A DNA stretch of 64,000 nucleotides from NCBI GenBank assembly GCA_031552995.1, contig JAVBMB010000009.1:1-64000 (forward strand), read 5' to 3'. The translations under genes were made by a program, and so were the position numbers. This DNA comes from JAVBMB01 sp031552995 (lineage in GTDB: Bacteria; Bacillota; Clostridia; Oscillospirales; Butyricicoccaceae). The notes under the pieces were generated by a model. It worked only from the letters and a program-made list of their open reading frames with translations, was not told the origin of the DNA and searched no databases. Numbering within the stretch: position 1 is the first letter of the stretch; each line of letters begins with the position of its first letter. Of the stretch, positions 16,950 through 26,010 are shown in pieces.

Positions 16950-17691
16950 TAAAGGAGAATAAAAAAGCTACAAATTATGATTATATTGCGCAAACGAATA
17001 TTGGATGCAATCTCAGAATTATACGAACCGCCGCATAGATCATAGTTATGGGTGGGTTGAGCCAAGCCGGGACTTTGGCATCACCAGTGGGTTATTACGG
17101 CATTAACTGAGGCTTTTTCGAATATCCCCATCACCATCCAAACTATCTGGATGGTGCAAATACAAAATATATCGCCATGAATAATGGTGCAGGCATTTAT
17201 GGAAGCGCATGGCATCAGGGAACTGAAAATCGTATGGGCAGAGCCTGCCTGCAGCATGACGGGTCAGACCTTAAGTGGTATAGTTCCGGCGCAGCATCCG
17301 ATGATGATCTTTCCGATACGATATACTGGCACAGGGTGGACCAAATCTCAGATTTGGCTTGAAGGACGGATTGTTTGAAACGGCACTAAGCGGAGAACTT
17401 GCCGGCAACTATAGTTCCTCTGCATACCGCTCGGCAATTTGTGCAAACCTCAATACAAACACAGTATACCTAATTGTTTCAACCACTCTATGCAATGTTG
17501 CCACATTCAGAAAAGCCCTTCACGGTTATCTTTGGGTGCCAAATTATCAAACGACAGAGCATAGCTACATCGTGGGCATAGTCTTAGATGGGGGCGGCTC
17601 ATCCTCTATGCGCTGCGCCGAAATAAGTTTTCAAGCAAACTGCTCAAGCAGGTCGCTGTCTCAGATTATCGCATTGCGTGATATCAGCTAA
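16950..17691 (+). pseudogene. Degenerate phosphodiester glycosidase (NAGPA/DUF2233 family)
   Basis: Reading one frame from about 16950 gives LKENKKATNYDYIAQTNIG..., then a TAG near 17036, then MGGLSQAGTLASPVGYYGIN followed by a TGA at about 17107 and GFFEYPHHH. The family signature is GINGGFF, so the TGA replaces the glycine codon GGA by one base change. The frame continues as NGAGIYGSAWHQ. It then shifts near 17315 into another frame that reads AQGGPNLRFGLKDG and ends with IVLDGGGSSSMRC, the second hallmark of the family. At least two stops and one frameshift make it non-functional. Intact relatives remove phosphodiester-linked sugars or act on exopolysaccharide. Mirror copy at 57314-58055. 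Confidence 0.75.
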
Positions 17692-18082
17692 CAGGTTTAG
17701 CTAAGGTACCATGGGATCAGGGTTTTTATAGATGCCCTGATCCCCCGGTCTGGGAAATGTGGAAACTTTGTCAGCGTGACAAATATTGACGGCATGAGTG
17801 CTTTGCGCTTGCGGCCACGCGAAAAGAGCACAGGAGAACAATCTAAAAAAGTTGTATTAGCGAGAGGCGGGACTGCCCTTTTAGAGCAGTCCCGCCTTGT
17901 TTTTAGTCTTCGTACATCGCGCTGCACCACGCCACCGTTATCAACATCAAGGACAAAAACCTGCAAAATCAATTCGGCGTTGACAAACGCAGGCTGCTGA
18001 CAAACTGTGCCGAGAGGATCCAAAAACATTTGTCATAGCCGGTCACAGAAAAAATGTTTCGTCTGTTTGTGCGTGTATTGCA
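17692..18082. other. Hairpin-rich gap between the dead glycosidase and the GLUG protein
   Basis: No gene is supported. A perfect 10-bp hairpin lies at 17713-17744 (GGGATCAGGG / CCCTGATCCC) and the terminator at 17866-17904 lies beyond it. The rest, up to the convergent GLUG protein gene, shows nothing recognisable. Mirror region 56923-57313. Confidence 0.5.
17866..17904 (+). terminator. Terminator after the dead glycosidase gene
   Basis: A perfect 11-bp GC-rich stem (GGCGGGACTGC / GCAGTCCCGCC) followed by TTGTTTTT. It remains intact although the gene before it is dead. Mirror copy at 57101-57139. Confidence 0.85.
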
Positions 18083-21000
18083 TTAGACTTCCGGATTGGC
18101 AATCAGCGTAGGCCTGCCGAGCGTGCCGATGGTGGCGGTATTCCACACGCTCACCGTATTCCAGCCCAAGGAGGTAATGACGGCGAGCAGGCTGGACGGA
18201 TCCATACTCTGGCCGTCAAGCCCGTTTGGATCACTGATCGGTGTAACCGGCACGCCGCCGGAGAGCAGGGTCATTGCGCTGCTCGCGTAATTCTGCGCTA
18301 GCGTCGCGCCGTTTACCAGCTGCCCGCAGACCCTGTGCACCACCCCGCCCGCGTTGGTGGCAACAGCTGAGGGACCCAGGGCGATGCTGCTTTGCATGCT
18401 GGCTGCGCCCACTGCGTTGTTCTCCAGAGCTCCTGCAAGACCGGCGACGGCGGAGGCGCCGGTGACAGAACCCGACGCATAGCAGCGGCTCACTATCGCG
18501 CCGAACCCATGGCCAAGCAGCGCGCCATACTGGACGCCGCTGCCGCTGCTGTTCCCGATGGCATAGCTGTCCCGGATGACTGTTGGGTTGGCGCACAGCC
18601 CCACCATTGAGCCGACCTCAGACTGCGCATTGACAATCACATTGCCGGTTGCAAAGCATTGATCAATAAGTCCATAGGCGCAGTTGCCGCTAAAACCGCC
18701 TGTGCCGTTGCCGCTTCCCGCTCCGCCGGTGCTGGTTACGTTGCCGCGTGCCTGGCACTGGAAAAATTGCAGCGAAGGATTTTGCGGGTCGGCCGGTGCG
18801 GGCGCGTCGGTGTTGCCGTTGAATCCGCCAATCCGAACAGCGGCTTGGGCATTGCCGCTGGCCCGGCAGCGAAGATACCTGGCGCCCGAAGTGCGGCCGA
18901 CAAAGCCGCCGACTTCCTGCGTCGTGGCAGTCACGTTGGCGGTCGCGGAGCAGTCGGTCACGAACATAATCGGTGTTGTGGGTATCGGCGTGATGTTCTG
19001 CAGGCCGATGTGGCCGGCGAACCCACCGCTTACGCCTGCGGACGATGGTCCATTCGCCGCTATCGCAGAGGCGCTTGAGTGGCAGTTTGTAACGTTGGTG
19101 GAGCCGCCGCCGGTCATGGCCTGCATTGCGCCGATCACGCCGCCCATGGACGCGGCTCGCCCGGTGACATCCACGCCGCAATTGATATTGGCGTAGCTGC
19201 TGCCGCCTGTACGCACTTCGATAGTGCCAAATGCGCCGCCCAGCCGGTTGTTTCCGAAAATCGCGCCGCTTTGCACCCCGCCGCCCGACATGGTAAGTGG
19301 GGCGGTCAGCGACGTAAAGCCGATGAGCCCGCCTTGATGCGCGGCGGTCGCAGGCGGATTGGGCTCATTGATTTGTATTTGCGTAACGACCAGATTCGTG
19401 AGGTTGGACGGGGCGCTGCACGCAAACATGCCGATGATGCCGCCGCAGTTAGCGGCAAAGAAGCGAAAGATGCCGGTTCCCACAAGGACATTTGACATTT
19501 GGTTCAGCCCCGCACTGACCAGACCGATCACGCCGCCCTGGTTTTGGGAGCCGGTGACCTCCGACTCTGTAACGGTCACGTCGCTGACTGCGGCCGTGGC
19601 CCCCGCTTGGTTGAGCAGGCCGATCAATCCGCCCGCGTTGACGGAGAACGATGTGAGCTCGGCGGTGACCAGCCGCATGGCGTTTATGCGCTCGACGGTA
19701 ACCGCGCCTTCCAGCACACCGGCCATGCCGCCGATATATCCGATGTTGCTGCCTGTGCCGGAGCGCCCGCCGGATGCCCGCCCCGGAGTGAGGGTGATGT
19801 CCCGGATAGCGCCGCCTTGCATATAACCCACCAGCGTACCGATTCTGCCGGTCTGCGCGGGGTCGGCAAAGCCGGTGAACAGGGCTTCAGAAAATGCGTT
19901 GGTGAGGGTGAGCCGCTCCAAGATAACTCCGCGCACCTGGCCGAACAGTCCGCGCACCAGCACCGGGTTTTGGGGCGCGGCGGCGGCGTTGATGGTCAGA
20001 TTGTCGATGACAGTGCCGCCCTGCGGAGTCCCCGCTATGCCGGTGAACACATGTTCGCCGGACAGCGGCGGCGTAATCAATCCAATATCCACGTTGCCGA
20101 TGGGCCGCCAACCGTTGCCGCCCCAGGCAGATGAGTAGTTGGCCAAGTCGAATGCGCTGTCCAGGCTGTAGGTCAGCGACAGGCTGTCGGGCATGCCGTG
20201 CACGCCGCCTGTCTGGTCGTAAAGCACCTGCATGCCTTCGATATTATCCAGAATGCGCGCGTTTTCCGTCACTCCCGCCCGGTTACCGGGGTACCCCTGC
20301 GTGAGATCGGGATAAAACGCCATCTCTGCCGGTGTGCACATGCGCACAAAGAAGGGATCGCCGGCGATGCCGTTGCCCGTGGCGAACGGCATGCCTATGG
20401 CCGACTCAAACAGCGTCAGAACGCCCGTTGACCGTCCCTCGCTGGTGACGCCCACCACATAAACGTTATAATTGAAGCCGTCCATAACGCCGGTCTCCAT
20501 CGGCAGCGGGGTGATGTTCTCTTTTCCGGTCAGGGTGAAGGGAAAGGTTTGCGTGGCGGCGGTCAGCGCGCGCGCGAACCGGCCGCGCACCGCGTTACCG
20601 GTGGTCAGCGGCACAGGGTCGCTGTAGCCGATGACCTCCTCTGCGGTCGGCACGGGCTCTCCGGGGGTCAGCAGCAGATAATAGATGGAAAGTGTCGTGT
20701 CCGGCGAGGCGGAGCCGGTCATGACCATATCTACCGTCCTGAATACAGGACCGCGCACCAACGATATGAGATTCACGTTCAGGAAGCTGGTATCTACCGT
20801 GAATATTGAGAACGTGCGTGAAGCGTCCGTAGGATTGCAGAGCGCGCCCAACTGGGTCGCAACGACGGTATATGTGCCGTCCGGCAGGTCAGTCGGCGTC
20901 TGCACGCCCCACTCGCCATCCTCAAACAGCGCTGCAGTTTCACAAAACACGGTCGCGCCAAGACTGTTCTGCACGCACACCAGCACCTGGCTGCCCGGAA

Positions 21001-22018
21001 TGCCGCGCCCCGCAATGGAAGGTCTTGAAGATGCGATTACCTCATTTAGCTCCGGCAGGTCAATGGGCGGAGGCGGGCAGGCGGGGTAGATCACATCGAA
21101 GCAGGTTTCGTCCCGCGGCGGATTGGGGTCGTTACCGGCCGGGCAGCGGAGCACTGCCAGCACACAGTGGCGACCCTGCGTCCACGGTGGATTGGGTTCA
21201 TAAATCCAGTTGCCGTTTGCGTCGATGGGCACCCGTCCGACCGATACGCCGTCGACAAAGAGTTCAGCCTCGCAGCCGGGTTCCCCCGTTCCGGTGACAG
21301 GGTCCTCCGGGTCTGCGCTGCCGCCGTCCTCCGGCCCGGTGATTTGGATGCCCGGCACCTCAAAGCAACTGGTATCCTCAAGCGGAGGCGGACATGCGCA
21401 CGCACATCGCAAGATCGCGCGCACACAATGGGTGCCTGTTTCCCAGGGGACGGGCGGCTGATAGACCCATCGCCCGCTTGGGTCGATGAATACTCGTCCG
21501 ACAAAGATGCCGTCTCGATAAAGCTCCACTTCACAGCCGGGTTCCCCGGTACCGATAACGGGGGCTCCAGGATTGACGCTTCCGCCGTTCTGGGGGCTGG
21601 TAATGTGGATTTCCGTACCTTGCGCAACGCAAAAACATGATGTGTCTTCCGGCGGATTCCCTCTGTAGTCGCCAGGGCAGCGCAAGACTGCACGAACGCA
21701 ATGCCGACCGCCATTCCATGGAACCGGGGGCTGATACAGCCAGTTCCCGCAGACATCAATGCAGACGGACCCGGAAAACCTTCCGTCAATGTACAAATCC
21801 GCACGGCAAAGGGGCGTGCCCTGCCCGGTGACCGGTTCTGTCGGGCTTGCATTGCTGCAGCTGCAGGGGCCGGTGATGCGAATAGTGTGGCAGGGATTAC
21901 GGCTGCACGGCCGGCTAGGTGCAGGAACCGGGAAACGGAAGCAGGAGCCCCCGCAAGATGAACTTCTTAGGAATGACGGGGTATATGATGGAAAATAATT
22001 ACTGAAGATCTCTTTCAT
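18083..22018 (-). CDS. Very large cysteine-rich Ig-like/GLUG repeat protein
   Basis: A 1311-residue protein starting at an ATG with AGGAGG 6 bases upstream; a longer frame starts 45 bases earlier. The N-terminus is short and Cys/Pro/Ser-rich (SSSCGGSC, PSRPCSRNPC, GPCSCSN) with no classical signal peptide. Three Ig-like units follow over about residues 55-310. Each reads T/V-x-G-x-G-x-P-x-C-x-x-x-L-x-x-D-G, then G-x-W-x-Y-x-P-x-x-P-W and HCV-A-LRC, with two or more conserved cysteines. The C-terminal 700 residues contain many GLUG-type units (GGLIGLLN, GGVIGLVSAG, GGIIGMFACS, VGGFVGRTSG), as in bacterial adhesins. No LPxTG, SLH or membrane anchor is seen. Regularly spaced cysteines and the lack of an export signal would fit a disulfide-linked spore-surface protein, but that is inference. 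Mirror copy at 52987-56922. Confidence 0.85.
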   Translation of the reverse strand: MKEIFSNYFPSYTPSFLRSSSCGGSCFRFPVPAPSRPCSRNPCHTIRITGPCSCSNASPTEPVTGQGTPLCRADLYIDGRFSGSVCIDVCGNWLYQPPVPWNGGRHCVRAVLRCPGDYRGNPPEDTSCFCVAQGTEIHITSPQNGGSVNPGAPVIGTGEPGCEVELYRDGIFVGRVFIDPSGRWVYQPPVPWETGTHCVRAILRCACACPPPLEDTSCFEVPGIQITGPEDGGSADPEDPVTGTGEPGCEAELFVDGVSVGRVPIDANGNWIYEPNPPWTQGRHCVLAVLRCPAGNDPNPPRDETCFDVIYPACPPPPIDLPELNEVIASSRPSIAGRGIPGSQVLVCVQNSLGATVFCETAALFEDGEWGVQTPTDLPDGTYTVVATQLGALCNPTDASRTFSIFTVDTSFLNVNLISLVRGPVFRTVDMVMTGSASPDTTLSIYYLLLTPGEPVPTAEEVIGYSDPVPLTTGNAVRGRFARALTAATQTFPFTLTGKENITPLPMETGVMDGFNYNVYVVGVTSEGRSTGVLTLFESAIGMPFATGNGIAGDPFFVRMCTPAEMAFYPDLTQGYPGNRAGVTENARILDNIEGMQVLYDQTGGVHGMPDSLSLTYSLDSAFDLANYSSAWGGNGWRPIGNVDIGLITPPLSGEHVFTGIAGTPQGGTVIDNLTINAAAAPQNPVLVRGLFGQVRGVILERLTLTNAFSEALFTGFADPAQTGRIGTLVGYMQGGAIRDITLTPGRASGGRSGTGSNIGYIGGMAGVLEGAVTVERINAMRLVTAELTSFSVNAGGLIGLLNQAGATAAVSDVTVTESEVTGSQNQGGVIGLVSAGLNQMSNVLVGTGIFRFFAANCGGIIGMFACSAPSNLTNLVVTQIQINEPNPPATAAHQGGLIGFTSLTAPLTMSGGGVQSGAIFGNNRLGGAFGTIEVRTGGSSYANINCGVDVTGRAASMGGVIGAMQAMTGGGSTNVTNCHSSASAIAANGPSSAGVSGGFAGHIGLQNITPIPTTPIMFVTDCSATANVTATTQEVGGFVGRTSGARYLRCRASGNAQAAVRIGGFNGNTDAPAPADPQNPSLQFFQCQARGNVTSTGGAGSGNGTGGFSGNCAYGLIDQCFATGNVIVNAQSEVGSMVGLCANPTVIRDSYAIGNSSGSGVQYGALLGHGFGAIVSRCYASGSVTGASAVAGLAGALENNAVGAASMQSSIALGPSAVATNAGGVVHRVCGQLVNGATLAQNYASSAMTLLSGGVPVTPISDPNGLDGQSMDPSSLLAVITSLGWNTVSVWNTATIGTLGRPTLIANPEV

Positions 22019-22063
22019 AAACATCCTCCTAAACAATCTTCTCGAAAGTGATTGAAATCTCAC

Positions 22064-22960
22064 TTAAAAAGCATATGCATTAAAACATGTGCTTATTTAT
22101 GCTTAAAGGCTTTGTTACATTGCAGATATAGGGTATTTGCCTTGTCCTTATTGTCTGATTGGGATTCTTCGTTATATACAGAGAGCAGTACCAGAATCCG
22201 TCCCCAAAGCTGGATTCTGCATCCTGTCAGTCTTCGATTTTACCGATATACTATACCGGGATGCCGGCCTTATGAAAATATCATTTTCATAAGTGCTGCA
22301 CACTGAAAGCTTTTACTTTTGGAGGGTATCTGGGCCTCAACATCTCTTACAACTTCTGTTCACTATTCTTCACGTCTAATATTGGTCATAAAATCGCCAT
22401 ACATTGTATAATATGTCGATTGATAGCTTTGGTTACGCCATGTGTCATTTTGGGTGGCCGGACTGCCCGAGTGAAACAGACTGCAGACCATTTGAGCTTA
22501 TCTAAAAACAAAGACGCCTGGATTTATCCAGACGTCTGGTGTTGCTTTTATCCTCACTGAATGGCAGGCGGGATGCGCGATGCAACTGTCCTGCAATATA
22601 AGTGTCTCAGTCAAAGCAATAGCGACCAGCCGAGATTTTCTTCGGTCTAGCCGCTAAGTGTTCTTTCATGCCCTATAATCCGGCAGATTAGATTGCATAT
22701 CCGAGCTTACAAATTAGTTAGATACGGGGGATGGAGCTTAAAGCCCTATGTGGTTAATATTCGGCTCAAACATCAATCCTGTTGTTTTTTTGGCATTAGA
22801 GTCATTTGGGCTATCCTTGCCGAATACGCTGCAGATGGGTGCTGTGCTTGTGTGGCAAAATTCCACCCTGTCAGATGATATGCTCCAGGTATGCCTGCAG
22901 GGTTGCCCGCCCGTCGTACCGCCCGCGTTAGACTAAATGCCCATGCATTGCAATACGGGA
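22064..22960. other. Gene-free 0.9-kb gap with hairpins
   Basis: No supported gene; the short frames here lack ribosome binding sites and family features. A perfect 10-bp hairpin lies at 22269-22293 (CTTATGAAAA / TTTTCATAAG), upstream of the GLUG protein gene. A terminator-like hairpin at 22512-22537 (AGACG-x-CTGGAT / ATCCAG-x-CGTCT) has a T-rich tail only on the minus strand (TTGTTTTT), although no minus-strand gene is seen to the right of it. Mirror region 52045-52941. Confidence 0.55.
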
Positions 22961-22989
22961 TTGTGAAATATCCGCGAAAATGCTAAACT
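22961..22989 (+). promoter_or_regulatory. Promoter candidate for the GNAT operon
   Basis: TTGTGA, 17 bases, TAAACT. It implies a 180-base leader, which contains a long-range stem (AAATGACCTG at 23072-23081 with CAGGTCATTT at 23117-23126) just before the ribosome binding site. Mirror copy at 52016-52044. Confidence 0.45.
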
Positions 22990-23170
22990 GGCATTGTCAT
23001 GTCGCCGCTTGCGGCAGCGCAGGGCCGATCTGTTTGCGCGCGACGGCCTGCTAATGACATTTTTGTATTGGAAATGACCTGCGCTGTTGCGTTGAAGCTT
23101 TGACAGGCGGAGGAGTCAGGTCATTTGCGACCATCAGCAGCAGGCATGTGAATGTGAACGGAGTGTGGAG

Positions 23171-24028
23171 ATGAGCAAAATTGAATTATTGATGAACCGG
23201 GATGAGCAAACCGTAGCCCGCCTGATTGACATATGGGAATCCGCTGTAAAGAATATACATGCTCTCCCTTCTGAAGACGATGTTGCCCGGATTAGGCCGG
23301 AGGTGCGGAAGGCATTAAGCGGCATTGAGCATTTATGCGGATATTACGATGAAAGCGGCGTTTTGCAGGGGTTCATCGGCGTAGCCGGCCGCAAGATAGA
23401 GATGCTTTTTATTGACGGGCGCGACGGACGGCAAGACATCGGCAGGCAGCTTGTGAGCTATGCGGTTGCCGGCTTTGGCGCCAGGCCGGTCGATGTAAAC
23501 GAGCAGGACAGGCAAGGCGGGATGTTTCCCCTGCCGCCCCCTGCGCCTGACTCGCCTGCGGAGCCGCTGTTTCGCCCCGCCATGCCAGGTGACGCCGCTG
23601 AGCTTAAAAATATTGCGAGGCGCGTGATTCAGGCAAACTACACGCCGTTTCTCGGTGAGGAGACTGTACGGGAGTTCATCGAAAGCGGCCAGTCGGACAA
23701 AGAGATTGACGATGGGTTAAATACATGCGCGGTTATGGTGTCCGGCGGCAAAACTGTCGGGTTTACCATTGTAAATGGGGAAGTGCTGCATCTCATCATG
23801 GTTGCGCCGGAAGAACAGGGCAAGGGATGCGGCTCTAAGCTGCTTGCGCATATCGAAGGGCAGATGTTCATGGCACATCCGGTTATTACGCTGCAAACAT
23901 TCGAGAGCAATATTGGCGCCATCGCCTTTTATCAAAAGCATGGGTGGCGTGAGGCCGGGCGGCAGACGGTTGACGGCATGGACATTTCTTTGGTCGTTTT
24001 CCAAAAAGCGAGACAGGCAGATGACTGA
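23171..24028 (+). CDS. Double GNAT-domain acetyltransferase
   Basis: A 285-residue fusion of two GNAT N-acetyltransferase units. The N-terminal unit (about 1-115) resembles small YjaB-like acetyltransferases (IWESAVKNIHALPSEDDVARIRPEV, GFIGVAGRKIEMLFIDG...GIGRQL-like, then VDVNEQ). Its acetyl-CoA loop (GRQDIGRQL) is imperfect. The C-terminal unit (about 135-280) has a good acetyl-CoA site (VAPEEQGKGCGSKLLAHIE) and the N-x-G-A-I-x-F-Y-x-K-x-G-W motif, so at least this half should be active. The ATG at 23171 has GGAG 7 bases upstream; an in-frame GTG at 23165 is less likely. The next gene starts 46 bases later in the same direction. The substrate is unknown. Mirror copy at 50977-51834. Confidence 0.88.
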   Translation: MSKIELLMNRDEQTVARLIDIWESAVKNIHALPSEDDVARIRPEVRKALSGIEHLCGYYDESGVLQGFIGVAGRKIEMLFIDGRDGRQDIGRQLVSYAVAGFGARPVDVNEQDRQGGMFPLPPPAPDSPAEPLFRPAMPGDAAELKNIARRVIQANYTPFLGEETVREFIESGQSDKEIDDGLNTCAVMVSGGKTVGFTIVNGEVLHLIMVAPEEQGKGCGSKLLAHIEGQMFMAHPVITLQTFESNIGAIAFYQKHGWREAGRQTVDGMDISLVVFQKARQADD

Positions 24029-24074
24029 TTGCCTGTGCTGCCCGGTGAAAGATAAAGACAGAGGTGACTGATTG

Positions 24075-25046
24075 ATGATTGAGGTTGTATTCAGTGACAG
24101 CGCATGCGGAGGACTGAAAGCGGCGCAGCATTACGGTGAGGGAGAATACCGCAGCGGCGCTGCCGGCGTGATCGTAGGCCATAGTGACGGCAGCAATCCG
24201 AGCGAAGAAGAACTTCAGGCCGTTTTGCAAAAGGCCGAAGAGCGAATGCAGGCGGAATGGGAAAACGCTGAGCCCATGGGCGGGAATCCCGCCGATGTCT
24301 ACGGCTTTGGCTATGGTCTGAGCGTGGGAGATATCTCGGAAGATATTCCGGGCGAAAAGCGCCGGCAGGTGCTGGAATGGCTGTATGGCATTTATCCTTT
24401 TCTCGATAAGGAGCCTGCCTTCACAGAGGAAATGATGCAAAAGGGAAAGGACGTTTTGGAGGAAATTTCCGGCCGCATCCGCGAGGGGGAAGCTGTTCGA
24501 GTTTGGTACAGCAATCAGCCCGATGAGCTTTGCGGGATGCATTGGTTTATGGCTTGGCTCGGGCAGTTAAACCTGCAAAGAGGGCAAGTCATACTTGTCC
24601 AGCTTCCCGATTGGGAGCCGCTTGAGGATGGAAGCATCATCACGCACAGCGGCTGGGGCGGCGTAAAACCGGGAGACTGGCATCGTTATGCTGCCATGCA
24701 AAGAGAAGTCGCGCCGAAGTTTTGCATGGCATGCGCCGAGCATTGGAAGGACCTCCGGGGGGAAAACGCCCCTTTGCGCGCCGTGCTGAACGGGCGGCTT
24801 GCAAGTGTGCCGGAAACAATTTATGACGGCTTTATCATCCGTGAAATCGAAGCGGAGGAAGATGAGTTTCACGAAGCGATGGTAATCGGCAGAGTGCTTG
24901 GGAAGTATTCGCTTGGGATCGGTGACGCGTGGGTTGCCCACCGCATCGAAGGCATGATTGCCGCCGGAAGACTGATTCCGGTTACACAGCCCGCGCCCGG
25001 CGATCCGATTTATCATAGAAGGCTGAAGAAGAACCACAAGGTCTGA
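24075..25046 (+). CDS. DUF1835/DUF3658 domain protein
   Basis: A 323-residue cytoplasmic protein. The N-terminal half begins IEVVFSDSACGGLKAAQ and contains the VWYSNQPDELCGMHWFMAWLG and GSIITHSGWGGVKP segments of DUF1835. The C-terminal half (GKYSLGIGDAWVAHRIEGMIAAGRLIPV...YHRRLKK) matches DUF3658, the usual partner domain. These proteins are widespread in Firmicutes and have no established biochemical activity. The ATG at 24075 is chosen for the AGAGGTG 8 bases upstream; a TTG immediately before it extends the frame by one codon. It is probably co-transcribed with the GNAT gene. Mirror copy at 49959-50930. Confidence 0.85.
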   Translation: MIEVVFSDSACGGLKAAQHYGEGEYRSGAAGVIVGHSDGSNPSEEELQAVLQKAEERMQAEWENAEPMGGNPADVYGFGYGLSVGDISEDIPGEKRRQVLEWLYGIYPFLDKEPAFTEEMMQKGKDVLEEISGRIREGEAVRVWYSNQPDELCGMHWFMAWLGQLNLQRGQVILVQLPDWEPLEDGSIITHSGWGGVKPGDWHRYAAMQREVAPKFCMACAEHWKDLRGENAPLRAVLNGRLASVPETIYDGFIIREIEAEEDEFHEAMVIGRVLGKYSLGIGDAWVAHRIEGMIAAGRLIPVTQPAPGDPIYHRRLKKNHKV

Positions 25047-25182
25047 TATAAACTGGAGGGTATCGACTGTAGGCTTTATGGGGAGTATATCAGTTGTTGG
25101 AGAAGCCTTGTCTGTTTGCAGTGAGATGCTGAGAGCGAAGCCGGTATCATAATCCGAAATAGAAATAGCGCGATAAAACTCC

Positions 25183-26010
25183 CTACGGCACAAACTCCAT
25201 GCTGGTACGTTCGCTTGTGCCGGCAAAAACGGTATGGCCGTTTCGGGACAGGCGTATCGCTGCCTTTGAGGAAACGCACTCCTTGATTATCCGCGACATT
25301 TTTCCCGCACTCGGCGCTTTCAGCTCGTATCCCTCTTTTATCTGCGGAAAAACCTCAAGGAGCAACGCCCCCTGTTTGATTCTTACGGCGTCCCGGCCGC
25401 TTTCCAGCACTTTTGCGCCGAGATAGGTCGCGATACGGTACTGCTTGCCGCGGGTGTAAATGATGCCGATGCATCCCTTGAAGCTTTGCCCAAGGAAGGG
25501 AATATCGGCTGTAGAGAGAAAAACGGATGCCGGTTCGGAGAAATCGTTGCTGTGAAGCCAGGTGTATGCGCTGGGGAACGAGCGGCCGCTGTCACCTTCG
25601 ATGTACCCAATGCCGTCGGTAAAATCGTGCAGATCCCCGTTTAACTCTATACTGCCGGACAAATTGTGATACAGGCTGATGATTTGGTGCCGGCACTCCA
25701 TGGGCAAAAGCCTGAATGGCCCCATGATATCATATAGCGGCGGCGTCAGGTTGTGATAAATGACCCGGCCGGTTATGCGGATGTCATCTTTGATAATATT
25801 AAGCTTAATCGCATTTAGTCCGAACTCGCACCCGCCCAGCGTGATTTGTCTTCCTTTTTTGTACGCGCTGCGCGGGTAGCGGATGACATTTGAACAGTTA
25901 TCCGTAATGATTTGAACAAAAGCATCCTCCATGCTCCTCCCCACGATGACGGAAAGCGTTTGGTCTGCGTTTTGATGCTTGAAATAGAGGCCTTCAAAGC
26001 GCTCCATCAT
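25183..26010 (-). CDS. Tocopherol cyclase-like protein
   Basis: A 275-residue protein of the tocopherol-cyclase family. Its diagnostic core is GYIEGDSGRSFPSAYTWLHSNDF, close to the Y-x-E-x-x-W-G-x-x-F-P-x-x-W-x-W-x-Q-x-N pattern of plant and cyanobacterial cyclases. Non-photosynthetic Firmicutes do not make tocopherol, and their homologues have no known substrate, so cyclisation of a prenylated quinone or lipid is only a guess. GGAGG lies upstream of the ATG, which overlaps the stop codon of the FAD/Rieske gene by four bases, so the two are translated together. Mirror copy at 48995-49822. Confidence 0.85.
   Translation of the reverse strand: MMERFEGLYFKHQNADQTLSVIVGRSMEDAFVQIITDNCSNVIRYPRSAYKKGRQITLGGCEFGLNAIKLNIIKDDIRITGRVIYHNLTPPLYDIMGPFRLLPMECRHQIISLYHNLSGSIELNGDLHDFTDGIGYIEGDSGRSFPSAYTWLHSNDFSEPASVFLSTADIPFLGQSFKGCIGIIYTRGKQYRIATYLGAKVLESGRDAVRIKQGALLLEVFPQIKEGYELKAPSAGKMSRIIKECVSSKAAIRLSRNGHTVFAGTSERTSMEFVP

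Noticed and set aside
16950..17691. Reading TGA as glycine or tryptophan to rescue the phosphodiester glycosidase
   Set aside because: TGA ends several intact genes in this window, another stop in the same gene is TAG, and there is also a frameshift. Decay explains it better than recoding.
20000..21900. Several long frames antisense to the GLUG protein gene
   Set aside because: They are Arg/Ala/Gly-rich shadows typical of GC-rich repeats read in the wrong frame.
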